Source: Rhodobacteraceae bacterium REDSEA-S34_B6 (GTDB lineage Bacteria > Pseudomonadota > Alphaproteobacteria > Rhodobacterales > Rhodobacteraceae). Taken from it: a DNA stretch of 35,430 bases. Positions 28,028-35,430 of this stretch are shown in pieces (position 1 is the stretch's first letter; every line of letters starts with the position of its first letter). Where the stretch lies: the NCBI GenBank assembly GCA_001627925.1, contig LUQC01000002.1, positions 1-35,430 of the forward strand, given 5' to 3'. Made by a program: the position numbers and the translations under genes. Under the pieces are notes generated by a model that did not search any database, was not told the origin of the DNA, and saw only the letters and a program-made list of their open reading frames with translations.

Positions 28028-29194
28028 TTATCCTGTTATTGGAAGCCGCTCTTCCACCATGCCAGCGTACCAACTAGAACCAAATGGGATAGCTTCATCA
28101 TCGAATATATAATCTGGATTGTGCAGCATTTGACTATCTCCATTTCCTAAAAAAATAAATGCGCCAGGTTTTTCCATCAACATGTAAGCAAAATCTTCTG
28201 ATGGCATAATTGGTGGTGTGTCTGTATCAACTTCAGACACCAATGATGCAACCGAGATAGCATGTTGTGTAGCTTCTTCATTATTATCCGTTATTGGATA
28301 GCCCCGTTCATATTCAATAGTTATCTCGCATTGATTTGCTGCTGCAGTACCCTCTGCTATCTGGTGCAAGCGCTCTTGAACAAGGTCACGCATATCTTCA
28401 TCCAAACTACGAACAGATCCCTCTAGTTCGACCGTATTTGCTATAACATTGAGTGCACTGCTGTCAGTTTTAAATGTGCCAGCTGTGACAACCACACGTT
28501 TAAGCGGATCAATAGACCGAGATACAATCAGATTCAAATTTACAAGTATCTGTGCAGCTACCAAAGTCGTATCTACTGCTAAATGCGGCATTGCTGCATG
28601 TCCACCTTTACCTGTGAGTATAATTTTGAAACGATCAGCCGATGCCATTAATGGTCCCGGTCTGATTGCAAATTTGCCTGTTTCAATTCCAGGCATATTG
28701 TGAATGCCGTAAAACTCATCAATATTAAATCGAGTTACAAGTCCATCATCAATCATTGCTTTGGCTCCTGCACCTCCTTCCTCAGCAGGTTGAAAAATCA
28801 CAGCGGCTTTTCCATCAAAGTTTCTTGTTTCGCAAAGATATTGTGCAGCACCCAAAAGCATTGCTGTGTGCCCATCATGACCACAGGCATGCATTACACC
28901 TGGAACTTCAGATTTATATAAGACATCTGACTTTTCATCAATAGGGAGTGCATCCATGTCAGCTCTCAAACCAATTACGCGCCGTGACGTGTCAACTTGA
29001 CCATGAATAACTCCAACGACACCTGACTTACCGACGCCTTCAACCACCTCGTCACAACCGAAACTTCTCAAAAGATCAGCAACCTTGGCTGCAGTTTTCG
29101 GCAGTTCATATTGCAATTCTGGATTTCTATGGAAATCATGTCTCCATTTTACAATCTTAGGGTATAACTCGGCAAACCGATTTTTGATGGGCAT
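28028..29194 (-). CDS. M20 family amidohydrolase (aminoacylase/hippurate hydrolase-like)
   Basis: A protein of 388 residues, M20D type. Two-metal ligands are visible: Cys104 and His106 in CGHDGH, Glu138/Glu139 in QPAEEGG, His165 in GIHNMPG and a late His in QMLHNPDY. RADMDALP is also typical. These enzymes cleave N-acyl amino acids or related amides; the substrate is not known. A lid (dimerisation) domain lies in the middle. ATG 29194 is the start. Divergent from azlC. Confidence 0.9.
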   Translation of the reverse strand: MPIKNRFAELYPKIVKWRHDFHRNPELQYELPKTAAKVADLLRSFGCDEVVEGVGKSGVVGVIHGQVDTSRRVIGLRADMDALPIDEKSDVLYKSEVPGVMHACGHDGHTAMLLGAAQYLCETRNFDGKAAVIFQPAEEGGAGAKAMIDDGLVTRFNIDEFYGIHNMPGIETGKFAIRPGPLMASADRFKIILTGKGGHAAMPHLAVDTTLVAAQILVNLNLIVSRSIDPLKRVVVTAGTFKTDSSALNVIANTVELEGSVRSLDEDMRDLVQERLHQIAEGTAAANQCEITIEYERGYPITDNNEEATQHAISVASLVSEVDTDTPPIMPSEDFAYMLMEKPGAFIFLGNGDSQMLHNPDYIFDDEAIPFGSSWYAGMVEERLPITG

Positions 29195-29316
29195 TCGTAC
29201 CTTCCAAGTTAAATTGCCTTACCAATGCCAAAATGTCAGGCGCTGTTCAGTTGCACAAGTTAAATTTTTCTTTTAGTGGATGCCTCCAACAAAAGACAAT
29301 TTCACATCAGGAAAAA

Positions 29317-30003
29317 ATGAAACAAAAAGAGTTTTTATTAGGTGTAAGCGCTATGCTGCCACTCTTATTAGGAGTTGTACCGTTTGGTTTAGTTTTTGGG
29401 GTCCTGGGCATTAGTAGTGGCCTGTCAGAAACTGAGACCATTTTGATGTCTAGTATTATTTTTGCGGGAGCTAGTCAGGTTGTTTTTGCACAATTATGGG
29501 CTGCTGGCTCTGCCTATATTGTTATTGGGAGCTCAGTGGCACTGATTAATTTAAGACATGTCCTATATAGCGCTTCGGTAGCTCAACACCTGGACAAATT
29601 GAATTTTAAATGGAGAATAATCCTTGCCTACTTATTAACCGATGAGGCCTTTGCAGTATCCATAAAACGATTTACCTCACATGGGACAAGTGGACCAGTG
29701 CATTTTTTCATGCTTGGTTCAGGTCTAACACTCTGGCTCACATGGCAAACCTCGACAATTATTGGAGTGATTGTAGGATCTACTATACCGGAGAATTGGG
29801 AACTTGCATTTGCTATACCATTAACTTTCATAGCAATAGTGGTTCCATTGTTACGGAGTATTCCGACTATCGTTAGTGCGCTAACCTCCGGATTAATTGC
29901 TATTTGTGGCCAATCATTACCTTGGAATACTTGGATAATTATTGCAGCTCTTGGAGGAATTTTGATGGGTGCTTTCGTCGAAAAATGGAATCACAACAAA
30001 TGA
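29317..30003 (+). CDS. azlC: Branched-chain amino acid exporter large subunit AzlC
   Basis: A protein of 228 residues with several membrane segments. The opening GVSAMLPLLLGVVPFGLVFGVLG and FAGASQVVFAQLWAAG are typical of AzlC, the larger half of a two-subunit exporter for branched-chain amino acids or analogues. The open frame begins at 29233, but ATG 29317 sits right after CAGGAAA and fits family length. The stop overlaps the azlD ATG (ATGA). It starts 122 bases from the divergent amidohydrolase. Confidence 0.88.
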   Translation: MKQKEFLLGVSAMLPLLLGVVPFGLVFGVLGISSGLSETETILMSSIIFAGASQVVFAQLWAAGSAYIVIGSSVALINLRHVLYSASVAQHLDKLNFKWRIILAYLLTDEAFAVSIKRFTSHGTSGPVHFFMLGSGLTLWLTWQTSTIIGVIVGSTIPENWELAFAIPLTFIAIVVPLLRSIPTIVSALTSGLIAICGQSLPWNTWIIIAALGGILMGAFVEKWNHNK

Positions 30004-30296
30004 TTTGGTTTGTTATGATTTTAACTGGATTGATAAATTTTATATTTCGCATTTCTATGTTTTCTGGAATTCGCAATATTCAATTACCATTATCGCTTAA
30101 TCGATATGTCGTATATGTGCCTACTTCAGTGTTATCAGCAATTATAGCAAGCAGTCTTATTTCTTTTAATGGTCAAGAAGTTTTATATGAAGCAGAAAAA
30201 CTAGTGGCCGCATCAATAGCCGTTATATTTGCATATTTAACAAAATCTGTCTCAGCGACTTTAGTAGCAGGATTAATAACTATTTGGATAATGTAG
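30000..30296 (+). CDS. azlD: Branched-chain amino acid exporter small subunit AzlD
   Basis: A protein of 98 residues with three or four membrane segments, matching AzlD (opening MIWFVMILTGLINFIFRISM). ATG 30000 forms an ATGA overlap with the azlC stop, so the two halves are made together; an in-frame ATG at 29985 is the alternative. Together they form a small amino-acid exporter. Confidence 0.85.
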   Translation: MIWFVMILTGLINFIFRISMFSGIRNIQLPLSLNRYVVYVPTSVLSAIIASSLISFNGQEVLYEAEKLVAASIAVIFAYLTKSVSATLVAGLITIWIM

Positions 30297-30383
30297 ACTT
30301 CAAACTGCAACTAACTATTCACGTATATTTTTATGCAATTTGGATTTAAAATTTAGGCAGTACTTAATCGACTGGAAGATATA

Positions 30384-30428
30384 ATGCGATTTGTATATGC
30401 CGTATTAAGTATGCTTCTAAATTTCTAA
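30384..30428 (+). other. Possible 14-codon leader ORF before the EamA transporter
   Basis: ATG 30384 with GGAAG six bases upstream opens a 14-residue peptide (MRFVYAVLSMLLNF) that ends at TAA 30428, three bases before the TTG start of the transporter. The spacing could allow coupling. Could be chance. Confidence 0.25.
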
Positions 30429-30431
30429 AAT

Positions 30432-31376
30432 TTGAAAAAGTTATTTGCTTTTTTAACTCAATTCCAATGCACATATCAGGACATATCAAACTTGGCTAAC
30501 GAAAAAACATTTAAAGCAATAACATGGTTGCTATTCTCAATTATATGTTTCGACCTTATGGCTGTGCATATTCGATATCTTTCAATCACCTATACCCCGG
30601 AAGAACTTTCTTTTTATAGAAACACACTCGGCCTAATTCCGAGCATATTACTTTTATATTTTACGGCGGAATTATCTTTAAAACTTCAAGATTATAAAAT
30701 TAAGCAATGGAAGCTTGCCTTTTTTCGTGGATTTATAGTGGCACTGGCTCAGTTACTTTTTTATACAGCAATAAGTAAACTAGACTTGGCAACAGTCGCA
30801 ACTTTAGGACAGACAGGTCCGATCTTCATAGCGATATTAGCAATAGTTCTTTACAAAGAGTATGTTGGGGTCTGGCGCTGGGCAGCAATTTTTATTGGCT
30901 TCTTGGGTACAGTCCTAGTGATAAAACCAGGGAGTGATATTTTTAACTGGAATTCAATACTGCCAATCGGCGCATCATTTTGCTATGCGCTATCCATAGT
31001 CACTCTTCGTAGTTTTAAGAAAGAAATTTCAAACTCCATATTGTATTTATATTCCGCAACTGCAGCTGCTCTTGGTGCCGGCTTATATGCCAGCCTGTCA
31101 ATCACATTTACACCAATTCAAAACTACTCAGATGCGATTTTGCTGCTATCAATGTCTTTTTGCGGAGGATTTGGTGTTGTATGCCTCATGATTGCCTATC
31201 GGGCTGCTGAATCCTCTGCAATTGCACCATTCAACTATTTCGGAATAGTATCGGCTTTTGTGCTTGGCTGGGTAGTTTTTGGGGAATTCCCATTGGACAC
31301 ACTATTTCCTGGTGTTCTTTTCATAGTTACGGCAGGGTTAGTTATCATATGGCGAGAAAAATTAAATAAAAATTGA
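30432..31376 (+). CDS. EamA/DMT family transporter
   Basis: A protein of 314 residues with about ten membrane segments in two EamA repeats; the first includes LDLATVATLGQTGPIFIAILAIVLYKE, the second ESSAIAPFNYFGIVSAFVLGWVVFGE. DMT transporters export or import amino acids or small metabolites; the substrate is unknown. The annotated start is TTG 30432, without a strong ribosome-binding site of its own; TTG 30495 is another candidate. A 14-codon leader ends just upstream. Only three bases separate its stop from the frame of the next gene, suggesting co-transcription. Confidence 0.82.
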   Translation: MKKLFAFLTQFQCTYQDISNLANEKTFKAITWLLFSIICFDLMAVHIRYLSITYTPEELSFYRNTLGLIPSILLLYFTAELSLKLQDYKIKQWKLAFFRGFIVALAQLLFYTAISKLDLATVATLGQTGPIFIAILAIVLYKEYVGVWRWAAIFIGFLGTVLVIKPGSDIFNWNSILPIGASFCYALSIVTLRSFKKEISNSILYLYSATAAALGAGLYASLSITFTPIQNYSDAILLLSMSFCGGFGVVCLMIAYRAAESSAIAPFNYFGIVSAFVLGWVVFGEFPLDTLFPGVLFIVTAGLVIIWREKLNKN

Positions 31377-31388
31377 TGGGTGAAACTA

Positions 31389-32153
31389 ATGAAATTACCA
31401 AAAAATAATTTCAAGAAAAACTTAATAAATGGAGTACATCAACTTGGAATATGGAACTCCATATCGGGAAACTCAGTACCAGAGCTCTTAGCAACGTGTG
31501 GATTTGATTGGGTTCTCATTGATACAGAGCATGCACCCGTTGAAACTGTAGAAATTCAAAGCAGTTTGCAATCGATAGCAGCATATGAAAATGTTTCCGC
31601 CGTCGTAAGACCGGCAGCAAACGATCCCATTTTGATAAAACGAATACTCGACATGGGAGCCCTCACCTTACTTCTTCCTTACATTCAATCAGCTCAAGAA
31701 GCGGCGGATGCTGTATCCGCTGTAACATACGGTCCAAATGGTTTGAGGGGAATGGCTGGAATGACCCGAGCAACAAGATATGGGTCTGTCGAAAACTATT
31801 TCAAAAGAGCAAGCGAAGAAATATGTCTATTAGTTCAAGTCGAAACAATGGAGGCGATAGAGCAGATCGAAGCTATTGCATTAACCCGTGGCGTTGATGG
31901 TGTTTTTATTGGTCCAGCAGACCTTAGTGCGAGCATGGGTTATCCTGGTGAAATAAATCACCCAAAAGTAGTAAAAGTAATAATGGATGCAATTAGTAAA
32001 TTGAAGTCACTTAAAATGCCATCTGGAATACTCACTCTGGATTTCGAAAGTGCCAACCGTTATATTTCTGCGGGAACTACTTTTACAGCTGTAGGGGTAG
32101 ACATGGTATTACTGGCAGAGAGCACTAGAAATCTACGCAAACAGTTTACCTGA
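31389..32153 (+). CDS. HpcH/HpaI aldolase family protein
   Basis: A protein of 254 residues with the TIM-barrel aldolase motifs: DTEHAP (His48 base), VVRPA (Arg74), QVETMEA (Glu152 metal ligand) and GPADLSAS (Asp178 metal ligand). Class II aldolases of this family cleave 2-oxo acids such as 4-hydroxy-2-oxoheptanedioate into pyruvate and an aldehyde. No aromatic-degradation genes are nearby, so a sugar-acid or reverse aldol role is as likely. ATG 31389 is preferred over GTG 31380. Confidence 0.87.
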   Translation: MKLPKNNFKKNLINGVHQLGIWNSISGNSVPELLATCGFDWVLIDTEHAPVETVEIQSSLQSIAAYENVSAVVRPAANDPILIKRILDMGALTLLLPYIQSAQEAADAVSAVTYGPNGLRGMAGMTRATRYGSVENYFKRASEEICLLVQVETMEAIEQIEAIALTRGVDGVFIGPADLSASMGYPGEINHPKVVKVIMDAISKLKSLKMPSGILTLDFESANRYISAGTTFTAVGVDMVLLAESTRNLRKQFT

Positions 32154-32259
32154 TTGTTAGCATTGCTTGGAGAACATTAGCCATAATGTGGTTATTCTGA
32201 ACTTGTGTTGCAAAACGTCTTGATCAAGCTAGTTCTGCAACAGCGAAGGGTTTGTACTT

Positions 32260-32808
32260 ATGCCAAAAAAAGCACTTAAATTGAAAAAGTTGTTAATTGC
32301 TCTCTCACTTATTATTATTGGAAAAACACAATTGATTGCGGAAAACCTTATAGAAAGCGGTAGGTGGATTTATTTCGCTGATAACGTTATGGGGGGCATA
32401 TCTGTAGGATCGTCTGAATATGTGAAAGTAGCGTCAGGAAAAGCAATACGGCTTTATGGCGAGGTATCTACTAAAAATAACGGAGGGTTTATCCAGGTAC
32501 GCATGCCTTATTCAATAGACCAATTAAAAAAATATAAAGGTATAAAAATTAAGATGAAAGGCAATGGTGATGAATATTTCTTACACCTGAGAAATAGAAG
32601 CTCAAGACTTCCTTGGCAGTATTACCATGCCAGTTTTAAATCGGAGCCTACCTGGAAAGAAGTAAATATTCCCTTTCAAAAATTTAAAAGGTCCTCAAAT
32701 TTTATGAAAAGTGTTTTTGATCCTAATACTATAAAGACAATCGGAATAGTTGCTTATGGTAAGGACCATACGGCGGATATCATAGTATCGGAACTGCAGT
32801 TTTATTAA
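32260..32808 (+). CDS. Secreted CIA30 family protein
   Basis: A protein of 182 residues with a signal peptide (KLLIALSLIIIGKTQLIA, cut near residue 27) and then one jelly-roll-like CIA30 domain: WIYFADNVMGGISVGS, NNGGFIQVRM and a late TIKTIGIVAYGKDHTADI. In eukaryotes CIA30/NDUFAF1 assists complex I; bacterial secreted versions are unassigned and may bind carbohydrate. No complex I gene lies in the window. ATG 32260 is used. A hairpin with a T run follows. Confidence 0.75.
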   Translation: MPKKALKLKKLLIALSLIIIGKTQLIAENLIESGRWIYFADNVMGGISVGSSEYVKVASGKAIRLYGEVSTKNNGGFIQVRMPYSIDQLKKYKGIKIKMKGNGDEYFLHLRNRSSRLPWQYYHASFKSEPTWKEVNIPFQKFKRSSNFMKSVFDPNTIKTIGIVAYGKDHTADIIVSELQFY

Positions 32809-32849
32809 TTTGAGGTAAAACTTAAGACTCGAAAGCTGAAAAAACATTA

Positions 32850-32879
32850 TTATCAATACCACCTCTTGATAAGTTTTTT
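32850..32879 (+). terminator. Terminator after the CIA30 gene
   Basis: TTATCAA (32850-32856) and TTGATAA (32866-32872) pair around a 9-base loop and are followed by G and six T. The stem is A/T-rich, but the T run is good. It closes the CIA30 transcript 40 bases past its stop. Confidence 0.45.
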
Positions 32880-32936
32880 GTTCAAGATATTTTATGGTCG
32901 TAGCCAGCAGTCATCTTTAATGCGTTTGAGGTAAAT

Positions 32937-33149
32937 ATGGATCCTGTTGATAATACAAAAACAAAGCAACTTCTATTAGATTTCTCTCGTCGATCAATGA
33001 GAACAGACGATGTCGGTCTTGCAAAACAGCATGCTCAAAAAAGCGGTTATCTTGCATCAGATGAAACACCAACAAAGTTTGGATCTGTATTAGCTTGCTA
33101 CTTGGGGTTTAATACAGAGTTAATGGACGAAATAGATTATGGCACTTGA
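32937..33149 (+). CDS. Small protein of unknown function
   Basis: A protein of 70 residues, charged and soluble, with no signal or membrane segment. GAGG lies five bases before ATG 32937, so it is likely translated. I do not recognise a family. It overlaps the next small gene by 11 bases, and both read the same way, so they may form a pair. Confidence 0.5.
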   Translation: MDPVDNTKTKQLLLDFSRRSMRTDDVGLAKQHAQKSGYLASDETPTKFGSVLACYLGFNTELMDEIDYGT

Positions 33150-33366
33150 AGAAGACATATATGAAATGTACCGGGATGGCCCTTTTGATTGGTTTAACCC
33201 GATAGATTTCATGACAAGCACTTTAACCGGTGGGCCATCAGGCAGTTGGTCTGAAAAAACACATTCAGAAAAAATTTTTGAAATAGCCAAACAATATCCA
33301 AATCTATCTACTGCCGATGTTGAACATTTTATATCATCTCAGAAGAAAAAAAGGGGATTAGGATAA
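33139..33366 (+). CDS. Small acidic protein of unknown function
   Basis: A protein of 75 residues with a Trp/Phe/Asp-rich start (DGPFDWFNPIDFM), a Gly-Pro-Ser linker and a C-terminal helix ending in lysines. ATG 33139 lies inside the preceding gene (11-base overlap), with only a weak upstream GGA. Family unknown. Confidence 0.45.
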   Translation: MALEEDIYEMYRDGPFDWFNPIDFMTSTLTGGPSGSWSEKTHSEKIFEIAKQYPNLSTADVEHFISSQKKKRGLG

Positions 33367-33480
33367 GTCTCAAAAAGGCTAAATTTCTGAGCATTTTTGA
33401 GCATACTATATGTTGGGAAAATATAAGAATTGTACGGTGGCAACTATGATCTAACCTTATCTTCATTTTTTCACAGCGAC

Positions 33481-33509
33481 TTGCCATATTAAGTTAATTT
33501 AAGTAACTA
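33481..33509 (+). promoter_or_regulatory. Candidate promoter of tRNA-Cys
   Basis: TTGCCA (33481-33486) and TAACTA (33504-33509) with a 17-base spacer, ending 37 bases before the tRNA. Fair hexamers only. Confidence 0.25.
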
Positions 33510-33546
33510 ATCAAATAGTTGTCCATTTCTCAGCGTATTGATTCTA

Positions 33547-33620
33547 GGCGGGTTGGCGGAGTGGTGACGCAGCGGATTGCAAATCCGTGTACACCGGTTC
33601 GATTCCGGTACCCGCCTCCA
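33547..33620 (+). tRNA. tRNA-Cys (GCA)
   Basis: A 74-base cloverleaf. The acceptor stem is GGCGGGT paired with ACCCGCC (33610-33616), then a T discriminator and encoded CCA (33618-33620). The anticodon loop TTGCAAA within GCGGA/TCCGT gives anticodon GCA, reading cysteine codons UGC and UGU. The T arm is ACCGG-TTCGATT-CCGGT. No partner tRNA is next to it. Confidence 0.95.
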
Positions 33621-33740
33621 AAAAAATTCTCTACAACTTTCTTACTTACTCAATATTATAACTTTTCTGAATTAATGGATATTGGCGTAAGGTTTCTTTT
33701 ACGTGTAACATTTTATTGATCACAATGACGGAGGAGTGCA

Positions 33741-33914
33741 GTGAAAAAAATTGCAAGAAGTCGCTATGCTATATTACGAGAGTTGACAGACGCCGCTTTA
33801 GAGGAAGCGGTAACTACTTATATGAATGACGGATGGAAACCTGTAGGAGGATTAGTGATTAGTTATAATGAAGATTTGGAGCATAAAGAATATATTCAAC
33901 CCATGTCTAACTAA
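33741..33914 (+). CDS. DUF1737-like small protein
   Basis: A 57-residue protein. GTG 33741 has GGAGG six bases upstream, a strong site. The sequence LTDAALEEAVTTYMNDGWKPVGGLVI resembles DUF1737 domains (short, around 50 residues) whose role is unknown. It ends at TAA 33912-33914 and overlaps the hydrolase stop by eight bases convergently. Confidence 0.6.
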   Translation: MKKIARSRYAILRELTDAALEEAVTTYMNDGWKPVGGLVISYNEDLEHKEYIQPMSN

Positions 33915-34866
33915 AATTTCTTATATACCTAATTGAATTAGACAATTCTTTAAACGCAAAATGATGAGCCATATGCCCAACATTTGGTAAAATATGGAGG
34001 CGAGAATTCGGAATTACTTCGTTGAAAGCAACAGCCTGACTTTTAAAGGGCAATAAAATATCTTCTTTACCATGGATTATCTCGACTGGCATTTCTATGC
34101 GCCCATAAGATGCAAAGTTTTGTTTCAGTGCTTGCGAAGCAACAAGCAAGTCGCCTTTGTTTGCTTTGATTGTAGACCGCCGCCTGGAAAGATCTGAACC
34201 AACATAATCTAGATACCCTGTTGGAATATCTTGCGGTTGAAACATTCGCGCCGCAAACTTTTCAATAGAACCACTCTCAGCTCTTTTGGCGACACTGGAA
34301 AAGTATAACTCGTAAGCGATCCTTAAAAGACCCATATCGTTTGCTAATTTTGAAACTCCAGAAAAAGGCATATTTAAGCCCGCGATAGAAACTACACCCT
34401 TCACGTCCTCTGGAAATTTTGTAGCCCAGGCCATAGCGACAGAAGCGCCCCAACTGTGGCCAACAAGGATAAGATTTTTTCCTTGAATATTTTTTACATA
34501 TGACCTCGCTTGAACCGCCTGCCGTTCAGCGTCCCATTTGCTTTCATCTCGCTCAGAATATCCAAAACCGGGTCTATCAATATAAATTAACCTGCTATCA
34601 AGTTTTGAAAGTAAGCGCATGGCAAACACCCAATCACGAAGATTTATGAAAGCTCCGTGAATAAATACTATATCTTGAGATCCATCCCCCTCAAAATATC
34701 CGTGCGAACGATAGCCATTTACATTTAAAATTGTGCCAACTGCAGGTACCTTTTTCTCTGCAAATTTATTTGGTATGGCGTAATTTTCCACTCTATCACA
34801 AGCAGCCATTCCATGGGCGATTAGTCCAAGTCCAAAATTTCGTCTTGATATGATTGAACTAGCCAT
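33907..34866 (-). CDS. Alpha/beta hydrolase, possible Tat-type lipoprotein
   Basis: A protein of 319 residues. Triad: Ser138 in GHSWGAS, Asp269 in HGKEDILL and His298 in NVGHMAHH; the oxyanion HG is in FIHGAFINLRDW. The N-terminus reads SRRNFGLGLIAHGMAAC: a twin-arginine-like SRRNFG followed by a lipobox-like MAAC with Cys23. This would put the enzyme in the periplasm or on a membrane as a lipoprotein; the hydrophobic part is short, so this is uncertain. Substrate unknown. Confidence 0.82.
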   Translation of the reverse strand: MASSIISRRNFGLGLIAHGMAACDRVENYAIPNKFAEKKVPAVGTILNVNGYRSHGYFEGDGSQDIVFIHGAFINLRDWVFAMRLLSKLDSRLIYIDRPGFGYSERDESKWDAERQAVQARSYVKNIQGKNLILVGHSWGASVAMAWATKFPEDVKGVVSIAGLNMPFSGVSKLANDMGLLRIAYELYFSSVAKRAESGSIEKFAARMFQPQDIPTGYLDYVGSDLSRRRSTIKANKGDLLVASQALKQNFASYGRIEMPVEIIHGKEDILLPFKSQAVAFNEVIPNSRLHILPNVGHMAHHFAFKELSNSIRYIRNFS

Positions 34867-35021
34867 AGAATAAATTATCCAATAACTAAATTATGGCTAC
34901 ACTTACTATTTTATAAGCAAGTGCCAATAAGCGTTTCACCAATAAGTGAGAAGTATGTAATTAAGTACCGTATCTGGCAAGGTATTTTTTCTAAATCAAA
35001 ATAACAGAAAAACAGAATTCA

Positions 35022-35417
35022 TTATGAACCTTTATCAATAACCCTTGTTATTTCTCTAGCACTCCACGGAGTATTTTTCCTCAGTTTTATTTGACCATCT
35101 TTACCAATTAGGATTATCAAAAACCCTTTTGGCCTAAAACGCTTTCTTAGATTTGAATTTGGCTCCGGCGTATGATCTACAAATACTTGCACATCCCTGC
35201 TTAAAAGTGCATTTGGATCTGAGGCAAACATTTCGATCTGCTGTTTCAACTTTGGATCTAAATGTGAATTTGAAAACACTAGCACTACACGCTTTTCCCA
35301 AATTAAGTTTCGTATTTCAGTATCGGGCTCCACATAAGTAATGTCTAAGGAATTCGCTGTTGCATATGCACTAGATGCAAAAAAGAGAATACAAGCAAAA
35401 CGTAAAAGCTTAAGCAT
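35022..35417 (-). CDS. DUF4174 domain-containing secreted protein
   Basis: A protein of 131 residues. It has a signal peptide (LLRFACILFFASSAYA) and a thioredoxin-like DUF4174 body: WEKRVVLVFSNS, then GFLIILIGKDGQIKLRKNTPWSAREI, without a CxxC pair, so no thiol redox role is evident. ATG 35417 is the likely start, with GGG ten bases upstream; the frame is open to TTG 35429 at the window edge. Periplasmic; function unknown. Confidence 0.78.
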   Translation of the reverse strand: MLKLLRFACILFFASSAYATANSLDITYVEPDTEIRNLIWEKRVVLVFSNSHLDPKLKQQIEMFASDPNALLSRDVQVFVDHTPEPNSNLRKRFRPKGFLIILIGKDGQIKLRKNTPWSAREITRVIDKGS

Positions 35418-35430
35418 CTTTAAACCCAAT

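Noticed and set aside
33369-33401. CTCAAAAA/TTTTTGAG inverted repeat before tRNA-Cys
   Set aside because: Loop of 17 bases, A/T stem and no T run after it; too weak for a terminator or operator.
33490-33503. Possible CtrA-type TTAA half-sites
   Set aside because: The spacing is six, not seven, and AT-rich DNA gives such pairs by chance.
33519-33719. A 66-codon frame running across the tRNA-Cys region
   Set aside because: It is translated straight through a complete tRNA cloverleaf and has no ribosome-binding site or family likeness.

Overview
The window reads as ordinary chromosome from a low-GC (about 40% by eye) alphaproteobacterium, most likely a marine member of the Rhodobacterales. This rests on remembered family patterns, not on a search. 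The pointers are a phaZ-divergent phaC-phaP-phaR cluster, an XRE regulator coupled to sdhE, an RluD gene with a divergent small membrane protein, a very conserved 107-residue protein of the DUF6280 type, a Pcm-like methyltransferase upstream of a TolC-type channel, ThyX, and a single LolC/E-type permease with LolD. I see no plasmid, phage, IS element or CRISPR array.

Layout. Positions 1-2885 (+) hold the tail of a glutamine amidotransferase, a PuuA-like glutamine synthetase and a PuuB-like FAD oxidoreductase, joined by 4-base overlaps: a probable amine or polyamine gamma-glutamylation module. Positions 2889-7236 hold the polyhydroxybutyrate (PHB) system: phaR, phaP and phaC on the minus strand and the depolymerase phaZ divergent on the plus strand. 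Two perfect GCTGC-N3-GCAGC palindromes lie in the phaP promoter and in the phaC/phaZ intergenic region. Positions 7258-12886 hold a Gfo/Idh/MocA oxidoreductase, rpoH with a heat-shock-like promoter, rluD overlapping a small divergent membrane-protein gene, thyX, gloA, sdhE and an XRE regulator.

Positions 12963-14064 hold an aspartate aminotransferase gene that has lost about 35 codons and changed frame, so it is called a pseudogene (or an assembly error). Next come a MATE transporter, parE, an Ldh-family dehydrogenase divergent from a class-V aminotransferase, a HisC-like aminotransferase, the Lol exporter pair, a family-2 glycosyltransferase, ygfZ and efp. Positions 25347-27904 hold the conserved small protein, with a direct-repeat promoter and about 50% GC, followed by the TolC-type channel and the Pcm-like methyltransferase. 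Positions 28028-35417 are more accessory: an M20 amidohydrolase, azlCD, an EamA transporter, an HpcH/HpaI aldolase, a secreted CIA30 protein, two small unknown genes, tRNA-Cys(GCA), a DUF1737-like 57-residue gene, a possible lipoprotein alpha/beta hydrolase and a DUF4174 protein.

Gene packing is tight. Many genes start inside the previous stop, and four convergent pairs overlap by exactly four bases at their stop codons. Several genes appear to start at TTG or GTG with a good ribosome-binding site. The longest non-coding stretch is about 284 bases (18584-18867). The main points for follow-up are the broken aminotransferase, the mapped PhaR operators and the promoter of the conserved small gene. 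I found no clearly new multi-gene system.
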